From positions 2,111,001 through 2,175,000 of the forward strand of contig NZ_CP013630.1 in NCBI RefSeq assembly GCF_001664485.1: 64,000 bases of DNA, read 5' to 3'. The translations under genes were made by a program, and so were the position numbers. The number at the start of each line of letters is the position of its first letter. Position 1 is the first letter of the stretch. The DNA comes from Rhizobium sp. N324 (GTDB taxonomy: Bacteria > Pseudomonadota > Alphaproteobacteria > Rhizobiales > Rhizobiaceae). The notes below the pieces were generated by a model. The model was not told the origin of the DNA, did no database searches, and worked only from the letters and a program-made list of their open reading frames with translations. Positions 23,277-33,409 of this stretch are shown piece after piece.

Positions 23277-24427
23277 CGAAGGATACGACTTCTCCGCCCG
23301 ATCACGCCGGCGGAACCGTTGCCATGGCCGTGCTCAACGCCATCCAGAACCCCGTCGTGATGGTCGACGAATCCGGCTTCGTCGTTTTCGCCAATTGGGA
23401 GGCGGAGGCCTTCTTCGGCGCCAGCGCCCCGCATCTGGCGCGTTATCGCATCTCCACCTTCATTCCCTTCGGCAGCCCGCTGCTCGCCCTGATCGACCAG
23501 GTGCGGGAGCGCAAGGCGCCGGTCAACGAATATCGCGTCGACCTGAGTTCGCCCCGCCTCGGCCAGGACAAGCTCGTCGATCTCTACGTCGCCCCGGTGC
23601 TCAGCGAGCCCGGCGCCGTCGTCATCGTCTTTCAGGAACGCTCGATGGCCGACAAGATCGACCGGCAGCTGACGCATCGCGCCGCCGCCCGTTCGGTGAC
23701 CGGTCTCGCCTCGATGCTGGCGCATGAGATCAAGAACCCGCTCTCCGGCATCCGCGGCGCCGCCCAGCTGCTCGAACAGTCCGCAGTCGACGACGACCGG
23801 GCGCTGACCCGGCTGATCTGCGACGAGACCGACCGCATCGTCTCGCTGGTCGACCGCATGGAAGTCTTTTCCGACGAGCGCCCGGTCGACCGCATGCCGG
23901 TCAATATCCATTCCGTGCTCGATCACGTGAAGGCCGTCGCCAAGGCGGGATTTGCCCGCAACATCCGCGTGACCGAGAGTTATGACCCGTCGCTGCCGGC
24001 CGTCTATGCCAATCGCGATCAGCTCGTCCAGGTCTTCCTCAATCTGGTGAAGAACGCCGCCGAAGCGGTCGGCGATCGGCCGGACGGCGAGATCCTGCTG
24101 ACGACGGCCTATCGTCCCGGCATCCGTCTCTCCGTTGCCGGCACCCGTGAAAAAATCTCGCTGCCGCTGGAGTTCTGCGTGCACGACAATGGCCCCGGCG
24201 TTCCCGCCGATCTGCTGCCGCACCTCTTCGATCCCTTCATCACCACCAAGACGAACGGCAGCGGCCTCGGCCTGGCGCTGGTCGCCAAGATCATCGGCGA
24301 TCACGGCGGCATCATCGAATGCGACAGCCAGAACAGCCGCACGACATTCCGCGTTCTCATGCCGGCGTCGAAGGACGCCTCGCTTGAAGACGCCTCTTCC
24401 GCAAGCTCGACAGGACCTTCTCGATGA
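23273..24427 (+). CDS. ntrB: Nitrogen regulation sensor kinase NtrB
   Basis: NtrB phosphorylates or dephosphorylates NtrC according to nitrogen status signalled by PII. The 384-residue cytoplasmic protein has an N-terminal PAS domain (residues 15-120), the histidine box [21 protein letters not shown], and a C-terminal HATPase with N (LVKNAAEA), G1 (DNGPGVP) and G2 (GSGLGLAL) boxes. Overlaps dusB and ntrC at both ends by ATGA. Confidence 0.97.
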   Translation: MTKDTTSPPDHAGGTVAMAVLNAIQNPVVMVDESGFVVFANWEAEAFFGASAPHLARYRISTFIPFGSPLLALIDQVRERKAPVNEYRVDLSSPRLGQDKLVDLYVAPVLSEPGAVVIVFQERSMADKIDRQLTHRAAARSVTGLASMLAHEIKNPLSGIRGAAQLLEQSAVDDDRALTRLICDETDRIVSLVDRMEVFSDERPVDRMPVNIHSVLDHVKAVAKAGFARNIRVTESYDPSLPAVYANRDQLVQVFLNLVKNAAEAVGDRPDGEILLTTAYRPGIRLSVAGTREKISLPLEFCVHDNGPGVPADLLPHLFDPFITTKTNGSGLGLALVAKIIGDHGGIIECDSQNSRTTFRVLMPASKDASLEDASSASSTGPSR

Positions 24428-25875
24428 CAGCCACGATCCTCGTTGCAGATGATGATGCGGCCATCCGGACCGTGCTCAACCAGGCTTTGAGCCGCGCCGG
24501 CTACGATGTTCGCATCACCTCCAACGCCGCTACCCTCTGGCGCTGGATTTCGGCGGGCGAGGGCGATCTGGTCGTCACCGACGTGGTGATGCCCGACGAG
24601 AACGCTTTCGACCTCTTGCCGCGCATCAAGAAGGCGCGCCCTGACCTGCCGGTTCTCGTCATGAGCGCGCAGAACACCTTCATGACCGCCATCAAGGCCT
24701 CGGAGAAGGGCGCCTACGACTATCTGCCGAAGCCCTTCGACCTGACCGAGCTGATCGGCATCATCGGTCGCGCGCTCGCCGAGCCGAAGCGCAAGCCCGC
24801 CAAGCTCGAAGAGGACATGCAGGACGGCATGCCGCTCGTCGGCCGCTCGGCGGCGATGCAGGAAATCTATCGCGTGCTCGCCCGCCTGATGCAGACGGAC
24901 CTGACGCTGATGATCACTGGCGAATCCGGCACCGGCAAGGAACTTGTCGCCCGGGCGCTGCATGATTACGGCAAGCGCCGCAACGGCCCGTTCGTGGCGA
25001 TCAACATGGCGGCGATCCCGCGCGACCTGATCGAATCGGAACTCTTCGGCCATGAGAAGGGCGCCTTCACCGGGGCGCAGACCCGCTCGACCGGCCGCTT
25101 CGAGCAGGCCGAAGGCGGCACGCTTTTTCTCGATGAAATCGGCGACATGCCGATGGACGCCCAGACGCGGCTTCTGCGCGTGCTGCAGCAGGGCGAATAC
25201 ACCACCGTCGGCGGCCGCACGCCGATCCGCACCGACGTGCGCATCGTCGCCGCCACCAACAAGGATCTGAAGCAGGCGATCAATCAGGGCCTGTTCCGCG
25301 AAGACCTCTATTACCGCCTCAATGTCGTGCCGCTGCGCCTGCCGCCGCTGCGCGACCGCGCCGAGGATATTCCCGATCTTGTGCGCCATTTCATCCAGCA
25401 GGCCGAAAAGGAGGGCCTCGGCTCCAAGCGTTTCGATCAGGAAGCGCTGGAACTGATGAAGGCCTATGCCTGGCCGGGCAATGTGCGCGAGCTGGAAAAT
25501 CTCATCCGCCGGCTGATGGCGCTCTATCCGCAGGACGTGATCACCCGCGAGATCATCGACGCGGAACTGCGCTCCGACGTGCCCGATAGCCCGATCGACA
25601 AGGGGCCGATCCGCAGTGGCTCGATGACGATCGCGCAAGCCGTCGAGGAGAATATGCGCACCTATTTCTCCGGCTTCGGCGACAACCTGCCGCCGCCCGG
25701 CCTCTATGACCGCGTGCTGACGGAAATGGAATATCCGCTGATCCTTGCGGCACTCACGGCAACGCGCGGCAACCAGATCAAGGCGGCCGATCTTCTCGGC
25801 CTCAACCGCAACACCCTGCGCAAGAAAATCAGGGAACTCGGTGTCTCGGTCTATAGAAGCTCGCGCACGGCCTGA
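24424..25875 (+). CDS. ntrC: Nitrogen regulation response regulator NtrC
   Basis: Sigma-54 activator of nitrogen-scavenging genes. 483 residues: receiver domain with phospho-acceptor D53 in VTDVVMP, AAA+ domain with Walker A GESGTGKE and the sigma-54 contact loop GAFTGA, and a C-terminal Fis-type helix-turn-helix ([20 protein letters not shown]). In many Rhizobiales ntrY follows directly; here it lies about 14.4 kb downstream. Confidence 0.97.
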   Translation: MTATILVADDDAAIRTVLNQALSRAGYDVRITSNAATLWRWISAGEGDLVVTDVVMPDENAFDLLPRIKKARPDLPVLVMSAQNTFMTAIKASEKGAYDYLPKPFDLTELIGIIGRALAEPKRKPAKLEEDMQDGMPLVGRSAAMQEIYRVLARLMQTDLTLMITGESGTGKELVARALHDYGKRRNGPFVAINMAAIPRDLIESELFGHEKGAFTGAQTRSTGRFEQAEGGTLFLDEIGDMPMDAQTRLLRVLQQGEYTTVGGRTPIRTDVRIVAATNKDLKQAINQGLFREDLYYRLNVVPLRLPPLRDRAEDIPDLVRHFIQQAEKEGLGSKRFDQEALELMKAYAWPGNVRELENLIRRLMALYPQDVITREIIDAELRSDVPDSPIDKGPIRSGSMTIAQAVEENMRTYFSGFGDNLPPPGLYDRVLTEMEYPLILAALTATRGNQIKAADLLGLNRNTLRKKIRELGVSVYRSSRTA

Positions 25876-25899
25876 ATGAAAACTGGCTGAATAAAAAGA

Positions 25900-25930
25900 G
25901 GGCGGCGGGCCCTCATGTTGCCCACCGCCC
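25900..25930 (-). terminator. Stem-loop after ntrC with a U tract only on the minus strand
   Basis: Arms GGGCGGCGGG (25900-25909) and CCCACCGCCC (25921-25930) form a GC-rich hairpin. Plus-strand sequence after it has no T run, but the minus strand continues CTTTTTATT. It therefore looks like a terminator for a leftward transcript, though no leftward gene lies between here and 26415. Confidence 0.55.
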
Positions 25931-26270
25931 ACTTCCTCCCGGCGTCCGCCGCCACGGTCGGGAAGAGAATTGAATCTAGCCGAGCCGGGTCGCGGTTTAT
26001 ATCCGGGCGGACAAACAAAAGCGCAGTGTCATTCAACGGTCACATCGCGTTTGCGAGGTGCGGTTGGCCGCCGGGCGAATGTCATTGAAGTTGCTGCGGT
26101 CGTAGCCGCCGCGCCTGTGGATAGGCTGTGGATAACAGGTGGATGACAGGGGGCGGTCGGCGGCCAATAACGTCCCTGTTCCATTTGCATGTTGCCAATC
26201 CGTTCCGAATCTCGTCATCTGCCGTTGCTGCTGTCGACCTCCGCCGCAAACGTCGTCGATTGCATGCTAC

Positions 26271-26309
26271 GGGCGCTCCGGCCGATGTCGTTGAGCGCCC
26301 TTTTTCTTT
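26271..26309 (+). terminator. Strong orphan rho-independent terminator
   Basis: GGGCGCTC (26271-26278) pairs perfectly with GAGCGCCC (26293-26300), followed by TTTTTCTTT. It lies about 395 bp beyond ntrC and 106 bp before the next gene, so it ends either a long ntrC 3' UTR or an unannotated small RNA. Confidence 0.85.
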
Positions 26310-26417
26310 GAGGAAACTCCTCGCATATCGTCGCCCACGCCATAGGTTACGCGAGTCGGTCGTCGATCGATCGCACAATGCCGGCGACCGGCCGGCACAT
26401 TTTTCGGGAGCTGCATG

Positions 26418-27407
26418 ATGGAATATCGTCGTTTGGGAAAGTCGGGCCTGCAAGTGAGCGAGTTCTCCTTCGGCTCATGGGTGACATTCGGCAAGCAGGT
26501 CCATGGAGGCGACGCCGTCGACCTCATGAAGCTTGCCTATGACAATGGGGTGAATTTCTTCGACAATGCCGAAGGCTATGAAAGCGGCAAGTCCGAGATC
26601 GTCATGGGCGAGGCGTTGAAATCGCTCGGTTGGAGCCGCGACAGCTTCGTCGTCTCCAGCAAGGTCTTCTGGGGCGGCCAGAAGCCGACGCAGCGCGGCC
26701 TGTCGCGCAAGCATGTGACCGATGCCTGCCATGCGGCATTGAAGCGGCTTCAGGTCGATTACCTCGATCTCTATTTCTGCCACCGCCCGGATATCGACAC
26801 GCCGGTCGAGGAAACGGTCCGGGCGATGCACGATCTCGTTGCCCAGGGCAAGGTGCTCTATTGGGGGACGTCGGAATGGTCGGCGCAGCAACTGACGGAA
26901 GCCTATGCCGTGGCGCGCGATCTGCGCATCACGCCGCCGACGATGGAGCAGCCGCAGTACAATATCTTCGAACGCCAGAAGGTCGAATCCGATTATCTGC
27001 CGCTCTACGATCTCATCGGCCTCGGCACCACCATCTGGTCGCCGCTCGCTTCCGGCGTCCTGACCGGCAAATACAATAACGGGGTGCCGGCCGACAGCCG
27101 CATGAACCTGCCGGGCTACGAATGGCTGAAAGAGAAGTGGTCCAGCGACGCCGGCCGCGCCCAGCTCAAACAGGTTGGCGAACTCGCCAGGCTCGCCGAC
27201 GAGATCGGCCTGTCGATCACCCATCTCGCTCTGTTGTGGTGCCTCGCCAACCGCAACGTCTCCACCGTCATTCTCGGCGCCTCGCGCGCCAGCCAGTTGC
27301 AGGACAATCTCGCGGCGCTGTCCCACAGGCAGAAGATGACGCCTGAGGTACTGGACCGGATCGACGGGATCGTCGGAAACAAACCGGAAGGCCCGCGTCG
27401 ATTCTAG
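26418..27407 (+). CDS. Aldo/keto reductase, K+ channel beta-subunit type
   Basis: A 329-residue NADPH-dependent TIM-barrel reductase. MEYRRLGKSGLQVSEFSFGSW at the N-terminus, FFDNAEGYESGKSE with catalytic Tyr, DLYFCHRPDIDTPVEETVRAM, and the C-terminal cofactor site STVILGASRASQL place it in the Kv-beta-like AKR group. Substrate unknown. Two ATGs (26415, 26418) are possible starts. Stands alone between the orphan terminator and the leftward dsdA unit. Confidence 0.92.
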   Translation: MEYRRLGKSGLQVSEFSFGSWVTFGKQVHGGDAVDLMKLAYDNGVNFFDNAEGYESGKSEIVMGEALKSLGWSRDSFVVSSKVFWGGQKPTQRGLSRKHVTDACHAALKRLQVDYLDLYFCHRPDIDTPVEETVRAMHDLVAQGKVLYWGTSEWSAQQLTEAYAVARDLRITPPTMEQPQYNIFERQKVESDYLPLYDLIGLGTTIWSPLASGVLTGKYNNGVPADSRMNLPGYEWLKEKWSSDAGRAQLKQVGELARLADEIGLSITHLALLWCLANRNVSTVILGASRASQLQDNLAALSHRQKMTPEVLDRIDGIVGNKPEGPRRF

Positions 27408-27532
27408 AAGCTGTCGCGCGAGACTGTGCGCTGACGACCTGCATGAAAACAGAGACCTGAAGGCTGCGGCATCAGGTCGACAGGCGCGGATCGCTCCCGA
27501 CCCGCGCCTGTGGCACCATTCGGCATGCGGGA

Positions 27533-28855
27533 CTAAGTGAGGGCTTCGGCCTGATGGAGGAAGTTCTGGAACTGCTCCTCCGGGACGAACGAGCCGCCTG
27601 TTGTCCAGAGCACGTGCGTCGCCCGCGACATCTTCTCCTCGATGCCGTTCAGGGTTTGGAAACGCCGGCCCTCCTTATGGCGCAAGAGGAAGTCCGGGCC
27701 GAGCAGGGCGGCGGCCGCCGAAGGCTCCAGCTTCTGCCTTTGGGTAATCCACGCCATGCGAAGCAGCTTGAACAGATCGTCGTCGGCGGCCGTGTAGACG
27801 CCGGCGAGCATCTCGCGCATCACCTTGGCCACGAAGGCCGACATGCGGGCGACGGCCATGCCGTCGGCTTCGGTCTTGTTGGTCAGGCCGACGTCATAGA
27901 CCGACACCAGCTCCTGCGAACCCGACATCATGTGGACGAGGGCGCAGGGCGACTGAACCGGCTCGACGAAGAAGGCGTGCACATGGTCGCCGAAGATCGC
28001 CTTGGCGCCGAAGGCGACGCCGCCCGGTGCGCCGCCGATGCCGCAGGGCAGGTAGAGGAACAGCGGATTTTCGTCATCGATCGTGATCCCACGCTCGTCG
28101 AGTTGCGATGCCAGCTCCGACGCCGCTGCGCTGTAACCGAGGAACAGGTGCCGGGACTGTTCGTCGTCGACGAAATAGATCGTCGGATCGGCGTCGGCGA
28201 TGTCGCGGGCGTTTTCGACGGCTGTCGTGTAATCCGCCTCGTGCTGGATGACATCGACGCCGAGCTTCCGCAGGCGCTCGACCTTCCAGGCCTTGGCGTC
28301 GGACGACATGTGAACCGTGGCTTTGAAGCCGAGCGCACGCGCGGCGATGCCGACGCTCAAGCCGAGATTTCCGGTGCTGCCCACCGCCACGGTATAGCCG
28401 GAGAATAAGGAGCGGGCCTCTTCGGTTGCCAGCTTTCGGATATCCTCGCCGTCAGCGAGCAGTCCCTTCTGACGGGCGAGACTTTCGGCAAACAGGAAAA
28501 CCTCGTAGACGCCGCCGCGCGCCTTGATGGAGCCGGCAACCGGCAGGTGGCTGTCGGCCTTGATGAAGACGTTGCCGAACTCTCTCGTTCGATAGCCGAG
28601 CGCCTCGCGGAGTTCCTTGAGTTCGACCAGTTCGGAGCGGACCTCGCCGCCCGTATCCTTCAGTTCCGGAAAGCATTCGGCAAGAAGCGGCGCCAAGCGC
28701 TGCCAGTTCTGGCGCGCGCTCTGCACGTCGGCCGGTGAAACCGGCAGGTCCGAGGTATCGATCGCCTGTTTCCGGTAGGACGGATTGAGCCAGAGGGTCG
28801 GTCGGCCCGAGAGAACATCATCGCGAGCGGGATCACTGGGCAGTATCGTGTTCAT
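27533..28855 (-). CDS. dsdA: D-serine ammonia-lyase DsdA
   Basis: PLP enzyme of fold type II converting D-serine to pyruvate and ammonia. The protein aligns along its length with E. coli DsdA: DSHLPVAGSIKARGGVYEV with the PLP lysine, VGSTGNLGLSVGI, VHMSSDAKAWK, LFLYLPCGIGGAPGGVAFG and the C-terminal ATHVLWTTGGSFVPEEQF. About 440 residues. ATGs at 28855, 28861 and 28867 are possible starts; 28855 has a GGAA site at a suitable distance. It ends the leftward operon that begins with an amino acid ABC transporter, so it probably degrades the imported compound or a product derived from it. Confidence 0.94.
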   Translation of the reverse strand: MNTILPSDPARDDVLSGRPTLWLNPSYRKQAIDTSDLPVSPADVQSARQNWQRLAPLLAECFPELKDTGGEVRSELVELKELREALGYRTREFGNVFIKADSHLPVAGSIKARGGVYEVFLFAESLARQKGLLADGEDIRKLATEEARSLFSGYTVAVGSTGNLGLSVGIAARALGFKATVHMSSDAKAWKVERLRKLGVDVIQHEADYTTAVENARDIADADPTIYFVDDEQSRHLFLGYSAAASELASQLDERGITIDDENPLFLYLPCGIGGAPGGVAFGAKAIFGDHVHAFFVEPVQSPCALVHMMSGSQELVSVYDVGLTNKTEADGMAVARMSAFVAKVMREMLAGVYTAADDDLFKLLRMAWITQRQKLEPSAAAALLGPDFLLRHKEGRRFQTLNGIEEKMSRATHVLWTTGGSFVPEEQFQNFLHQAEALT

Positions 28856-28889
28856 GGACATTTCCATTCGTGAGCCGGGCTGCGGTTGG

Positions 28890-29648
28890 TCAGTGTCTTA
28901 GGACGCGGGCGAGGAAAGAGCGAGCCCGGTCGTTTTTCGGATTGTCGAAAAACTCGTCCGGCTTCCCGATCTCGATGATCGAGCCCTGGTCGATGTAGAC
29001 GACGCGGTCGGCGACCTCTCTTGCGAACCCCATTTCATGGGTCACCACCATCATCGTCATGCCCTCGGTGGCCAGTTCCCGCATGACGTCGAGGACTTCG
29101 CCGACCATTTCCGGATCAAGCGCGCTGGTGGGCTCGTCGAACAGCATCAGATGCGGTTCCATGGCGAGTGAGCGGGCGATGGCAACGCGCTGCTGCTGGC
29201 CGCCGGACAGCTGGCCCGGATATTTGTGCGCATGCGCCCTGAGGCCGACGCGGTCGAGGAGCTTCATGGCGGTCGCTTCGGCCTCTTCCCGCGACTTTTT
29301 GCGGACCCGCATCGGCGCGATGGTGATATTGTCCAGCACAGTTTTGTGCGGGAACAGGCCGAATTGCTGGAATACCATGCCGACGCCCTTGCGGATCGCC
29401 GCGAGTTCGCGTTCTCCGCCGAGCTTCCGGTCGGCCTCGACCGGCATGTCATAGCCGTCTACGACGAGGCTGCCGTTCTGGTACATTTCGAGGCCGTTGA
29501 CGCAGCGGATGAGGGTCGATTTTCCTGAGCCGCTGGCCCCGAGGATGACCATGACTTCGCCGCGAGTGACGGCGAGATCGATGTCCTTGAGCACATGGTG
29601 GGCACCGTAGAACTTGTTCATGCTTTTCATTTCGACGATGGCGTTCAT
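28890..29648 (-). CDS. Polar amino acid ABC transporter ATPase
   Basis: A 252-residue ATPase of the AapP/GlnQ group: Walker [11 protein letters not shown]-loop [11 protein letters not shown], signature [15 protein letters not shown], Walker [15 protein letters not shown]. The start MNAIVEM at 29648 is chosen on family alignment. Lies between the permease and dsdA genes in the leftward operon. Confidence 0.94.
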   Translation of the reverse strand: MNAIVEMKSMNKFYGAHHVLKDIDLAVTRGEVMVILGASGSGKSTLIRCVNGLEMYQNGSLVVDGYDMPVEADRKLGGERELAAIRKGVGMVFQQFGLFPHKTVLDNITIAPMRVRKKSREEAEATAMKLLDRVGLRAHAHKYPGQLSGGQQQRVAIARSLAMEPHLMLFDEPTSALDPEMVGEVLDVMRELATEGMTMMVVTHEMGFAREVADRVVYIDQGSIIEIGKPDEFFDNPKNDRARSFLARVLRH

Positions 29649-29673
29649 CGTGATGTCTCCGTGTTGGAACAGC

Positions 29674-30801
29674 TCAGCGGGCACTCGTTGCCATATGGTC
29701 TTCGAGCTTTCTGGCGGCATAGGTGATCATCGAGCCGACCAGGAAATAGGTGACGAGCAGGAACGAGAGGACTTCGAAAGTCCGGTCGCCATATTGCGGG
29801 TTCGCCAGGATCATCTGCCCCGCGCGGAGAAAATCCGTCAGCCCGATGATGAAGACGAGCGGCGCGGAGTTGAAGATGTCGAGCACGTTGCCGACCAGTG
29901 GCGCCACTACGACCCGGAGCGCCTGTGGCAGAACGATCGAGCGGTTGATGTCGAATTCGCTGATGCCGAGAGACCTTGCCGCCTCGGTCTGGGCGCGCGG
30001 AACCGCCTGAAGGCCGCTTCGGACATATTCGGCGACATAGGCGGAGTAGAAGATCGTGAAGCCGATCATGCCGCGCGCGACGTCGGCCAGTCCCCACTGC
30101 GGTGCAAGGACAGGCATGAGGATCCAGATCCAGTAGACGACGAGGATGAGCGGCACCGAGCGCATGACCTCGATGTACCAGGTGCAGATGATCCTGAGAC
30201 TTGAGAGCCGGCTCTGCCGTCCGAACGCGAGCAGGATGCCGATCGGCAGAGACAGGACCGACGTCACCAGCGTCAGCAGAACGCTGAGAAGAAGTCCGCC
30301 CCAGAGCCCCACGCCCGGAGGGGCCATGACCGCAACGACGACGATGAAGCCCGTAAACGCCGCAGCAGGCATCGCCTTCCTGGACAATGGCACATACGAC
30401 GTCAGCACCCATCCCAGCGAGGTTGCGGCAACGACGCCTGCCGCGGACATGGCGTTCTGCGGATCGCCATGATCGACGATCAAAATCAACAAGGGGACGA
30501 GAGCGAGAACCAGCCCATGGTGAGGCTTGAACGAAAACACGCAGCCGAGACCGGCGCCCAGGGTCGCTGCGATGATCGCCGACGCCGTCCATGCGCGCCA
30601 CGCCTGATCGGCTGGAAAAACGCCGATCATCAGCACCCGCAGGCTCTGCACGACAATATCCCACCTTGCCGTGGTGAGCGCCCAGTCAAGGATCGAATAG
30701 GCGAGCCAGAGCGCGCCTGGAATGACCAGCAGCGACAGGGCGATGTCGAAAGGCTTTCCGAACAGGTTGTGGCGGGTCCATTTTATTGAGGTGGCGATCA
30801 T
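29674..30801 (-). CDS. Amino acid ABC transporter permease, AapM-like
   Basis: A 375-residue membrane protein with several hydrophobic helices and the BPD-type cytoplasmic loop [24 protein letters not shown]. The long N-terminal extension before the permease core is typical of AapM/BztC general amino acid transporters. Overlaps its partner permease by ATGA. Confidence 0.92.
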   Translation of the reverse strand: MIATSIKWTRHNLFGKPFDIALSLLVIPGALWLAYSILDWALTTARWDIVVQSLRVLMIGVFPADQAWRAWTASAIIAATLGAGLGCVFSFKPHHGLVLALVPLLILIVDHGDPQNAMSAAGVVAATSLGWVLTSYVPLSRKAMPAAAFTGFIVVVAVMAPPGVGLWGGLLLSVLLTLVTSVLSLPIGILLAFGRQSRLSSLRIICTWYIEVMRSVPLILVVYWIWILMPVLAPQWGLADVARGMIGFTIFYSAYVAEYVRSGLQAVPRAQTEAARSLGISEFDINRSIVLPQALRVVVAPLVGNVLDIFNSAPLVFIIGLTDFLRAGQMILANPQYGDRTFEVLSFLLVTYFLVGSMITYAARKLEDHMATSAR

Positions 30802-32012
30802 TGCGACACTCCCATGGGGTTAAGACGGCGGTTCGCCCAGTACACAGACGAACTGATGATCCAGCTGAGGATCAGGTAGGACGCCATGACGATGATGATG
30901 CCTTCAAGGCTGTGGCCGGTCTGATTGGCGATCGTCCCGTAAATGTTGAACAGATCCGGATATCCGACCGCGATCCCGAGCGCGGTGTTCTTGGTCAGGC
31001 TGATATACTGATTGCCGAAGGAGGGGAGAACGACGCGGAACACTTGCGGAAGGATGATGTCGTTGACGGTGTCGCGGCGGCTGAGCCCCAGCGACCCCGC
31101 GGCCTCCCATTGGGCCTTCGGAAGAGCGTCGATCGCGCCGCGGACGGTTTCGGCGATGAAGGAAGCGCTGCTCACGACGACGGCAAGCAGAAGGGCTGCC
31201 ATCTCCGGGCTGATGCTGGTTCCGCCGCTCGCCTTGAACTTGTTGGCGACGGGGAAATTCACGGTCATCCCGCCGGTCGCGACCAGCAGCCCGAGGCAGA
31301 CGACCGCCGCGGCGACGCATATCCGCCGCGCTCCACGGACGGGGTCGAATATTGCGCCGAGCGCCGACACTCCTGTGGCGGTGACCAGGATCAGCGAAAG
31401 GGTGGATGCGCCGCCGGTCCAGGACAGCGTGGGGACGTATATGCCTTGCTGGCTGACGATAAGGCCGCCGTAGAGCTTTGCTGCAGACGCCATTGGCGGA
31501 AAGCGCAGCACGACCGCGAAGTACCAGAAGACGAGCTGTATGAGCAGCGGCGTGTTGCGGACGAACTCCACGATCCAGAAGCAGAGGTTTCGCACCACCC
31601 AGTTGGTGGAGAGACGGCCGACGCCGAGCATCGTTCCGAGGATCGTGCTGAGGATGATTGCCAGCAGTGCGATTTTCGCGGTGTTGAAGATGCCTGTGAC
31701 GAAAGCCGATGCGACCGACATCTCCGAAGAGAACTGGGCGAGGCTGGGGACGAAGCCTTCACCTGATGTCAGCGTCCATCCTTCGCTGATATCGAAGCCG
31801 GCGGTGTTGGCAAGAAACGAGAAGCTGAACCGTATGCCCTTCTCGGCAAGGCCAGCCTTGACCGCATATGCCAGCATCCCGAGCAGCACGACGACCAGAA
31901 CGACGATTCCGAGCTGGATCGCTTCGTGCCGGATGCGATTGCGCAGGCGCCGCGACCTCAGTCTGTCACCCTCTGCCATGCCGCGGATCGCACTCGTTTC
32001 ATGGATTGTCAT
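30798..32012 (-). CDS. Amino acid ABC transporter permease, AapQ-like
   Basis: A 404-residue permease with the EAA loop EAAGSLGLSRRDTVNDIILPQ and an internal insert between early helices, as in AapQ/BztB. Forms a heterodimeric channel with the AapM-like protein. Downstream of the binding-protein gene by about 57 bp. Confidence 0.92.
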   Translation of the reverse strand: MTIHETSAIRGMAEGDRLRSRRLRNRIRHEAIQLGIVVLVVVLLGMLAYAVKAGLAEKGIRFSFSFLANTAGFDISEGWTLTSGEGFVPSLAQFSSEMSVASAFVTGIFNTAKIALLAIILSTILGTMLGVGRLSTNWVVRNLCFWIVEFVRNTPLLIQLVFWYFAVVLRFPPMASAAKLYGGLIVSQQGIYVPTLSWTGGASTLSLILVTATGVSALGAIFDPVRGARRICVAAAVVCLGLLVATGGMTVNFPVANKFKASGGTSISPEMAALLLAVVVSSASFIAETVRGAIDALPKAQWEAAGSLGLSRRDTVNDIILPQVFRVVLPSFGNQYISLTKNTALGIAVGYPDLFNIYGTIANQTGHSLEGIIIVMASYLILSWIISSSVYWANRRLNPMGVSQ

Positions 32013-32069
32013 GTTCAGGCTCCAAGTGCTTGGGGGTCGAAACGTTGTGGTCCCGACCCCCGGCCGGCA

Positions 32070-33103
32070 TCAGTTCCAGAGCGGCGAGTAGATTGCGCCA
32101 CCCTGCGTCCACAAGGCGTTCGGTGTGCCCTTGCGGTCGAGATACATCTTGGTCTTCGGACCGAGGTTACGATCGTAGGCCTCGCCGTAGTTGCCGACGG
32201 CCTTGATCGCCTGAGCAATGAAGTCGTCGGAGAGGCCGAAGTCCTTGCCGTAGCCGCCGCCATTGCTGCCGAGGAACTTCTGAACGAAGGGATCTTCGCT
32301 CTTCAGCTTTTCGGCCAGATTGGCCTGGGTGATCTCGGACTCTTCGGCCTGGAAGAGGCCGTATTCGATCCAGCGCAGCGCGTTGCGCCACTTGGAGTCG
32401 TTGGCAGCCACGAAGCCGCCGAACGGGGACTTGTCCAGCGTATCCGGGAGGATCAGATAGTCGGCTGGCTTCGGTGCATTCCCCGCCCAGGCGGCAAGGG
32501 CTGATTTGTCGGTGCTCATCGCATTGCAACGACCCGAGTTGAGAGCGGAGAAAAGCTTCTCGAGGTTTCATAGGTCAGGACCTTGGAGTCCTTCCAACCG
32601 CGCGCCTTGAAGGCAGCAGCCAGAACCGTCTCGGTGGCCGATCCCTGGGTGGTGCAGATCGTTGCACCATCGAGGTCTGCGAATTCCTTGATCCCGGCAT
32701 CGGTTTTCACCATGAGGCCGGTACCGTCGTAGAAGTTGATCGGCAGGAAATCGATCGCGATTGACGATTCGCGCGCCGGTTTGATCGTGGTGTGGGCGAA
32801 GACGACATCGACCTGGCCGGTAAGGACTGCGTCAAAGCGGCTCTTGTCGGTCACCGTGATGAACTTGACCTTGGAGGCGTCGCCGAGAACGCCGGCGGCA
32901 ACCGCTTTGCAGAAGTCGACGTCGAGCCCTTCCATCTGTCCGGTCGTGGTATTGAGATAGCCGAAGCCGGGAGCGGTGTTGTCGGTGCCGCAGTTGAGCA
33001 CACCGCGCTGCTTGACTGTGTCGAGAACGGAGGCGGAAGCATTGGCCGCCGTGAACGCAACGCCTGCGAAAACGCCGGCAGTCAGGATTTTGAGTAGTTT
33101 CAT
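32070..33103 (-). pseudogene. Frameshifted periplasmic amino acid-binding protein, AapJ-like
   Basis: Two frames together encode one complete binding protein. The first (33103 down to 32516) has a signal peptide (MKLLKILTAGVFAGVAFTAANASA) and the SBP_bac_3 N-lobe to YET, then runs off into a spurious tail. The second (ending 32070) continues the C-lobe. Restoring one A in the run at 32566-32568 (minus strand GAAA to GAAAA) gives YENLEKLFSALNSGRCNAM then STDKSAL, exactly the AapJ pattern. So either a one-base deletion inactivated the gene or the base is a sequencing error. First gene of the leftward transporter-dsdA operon; an AAGGGG site precedes the ATG. Confidence 0.9.
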
Positions 33104-33409
33104 CGAAGTTCCCCTTTCGGATCGCATAGTGACGGTGACGCCAAATCAATGAGCGATGGCTCGATCGAAAGTCCGGTAAGACGCTGGAGGCGTTATCGCC
33201 TTTCTGACTGCGTCGTTCCCACTATTGGCCAAGGTCTGCGTGCGATCCTCGCTCCCAGTCCCATCAATTGGCAGATGGAGAGTAGGAGTGGGGTCTCTTC
33301 AAATCTACTTAATTCTCCTGAGGTGATACATTAGGAAATCTGTTGTTTTGTTGCCTCGACGCCGCATTGAGGTGGTCGGCATGGTGCGCGGTCGCGCTGA
33401 CACCCAGCG
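33104..33409. other. Transporter operon promoter region
   Basis: No credible gene. It must carry the promoter of the leftward transporter-dsdA operon on its left side. The portion near 33290-33350 is AT-rich relative to surroundings. I see no clear terminator for the lysR gene that ends at 33410. Confidence 0.5.

Larger units (their letters stand above)
25876..26414. other. Long ntrC-AKR intergenic region
   Basis: No credible protein gene in 539 bp. It holds a minus-strand terminator-like hairpin (25900-25930), two TGTGGATA sequences resembling DnaA boxes (26116-26124 and 26127-26135) and a strong plus-strand terminator (26271-26309) with no gene attached. The two opposite terminators suggest one or two small RNAs or a long ntrC 3' region. 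Confidence 0.6.

Noticed and set aside
27508..27530. TGGCAC sequence as a sigma-54 promoter
   Set aside because: The -12 GC is not at the required 10-base distance from GG, so it does not match the GG-N10-GC rule.
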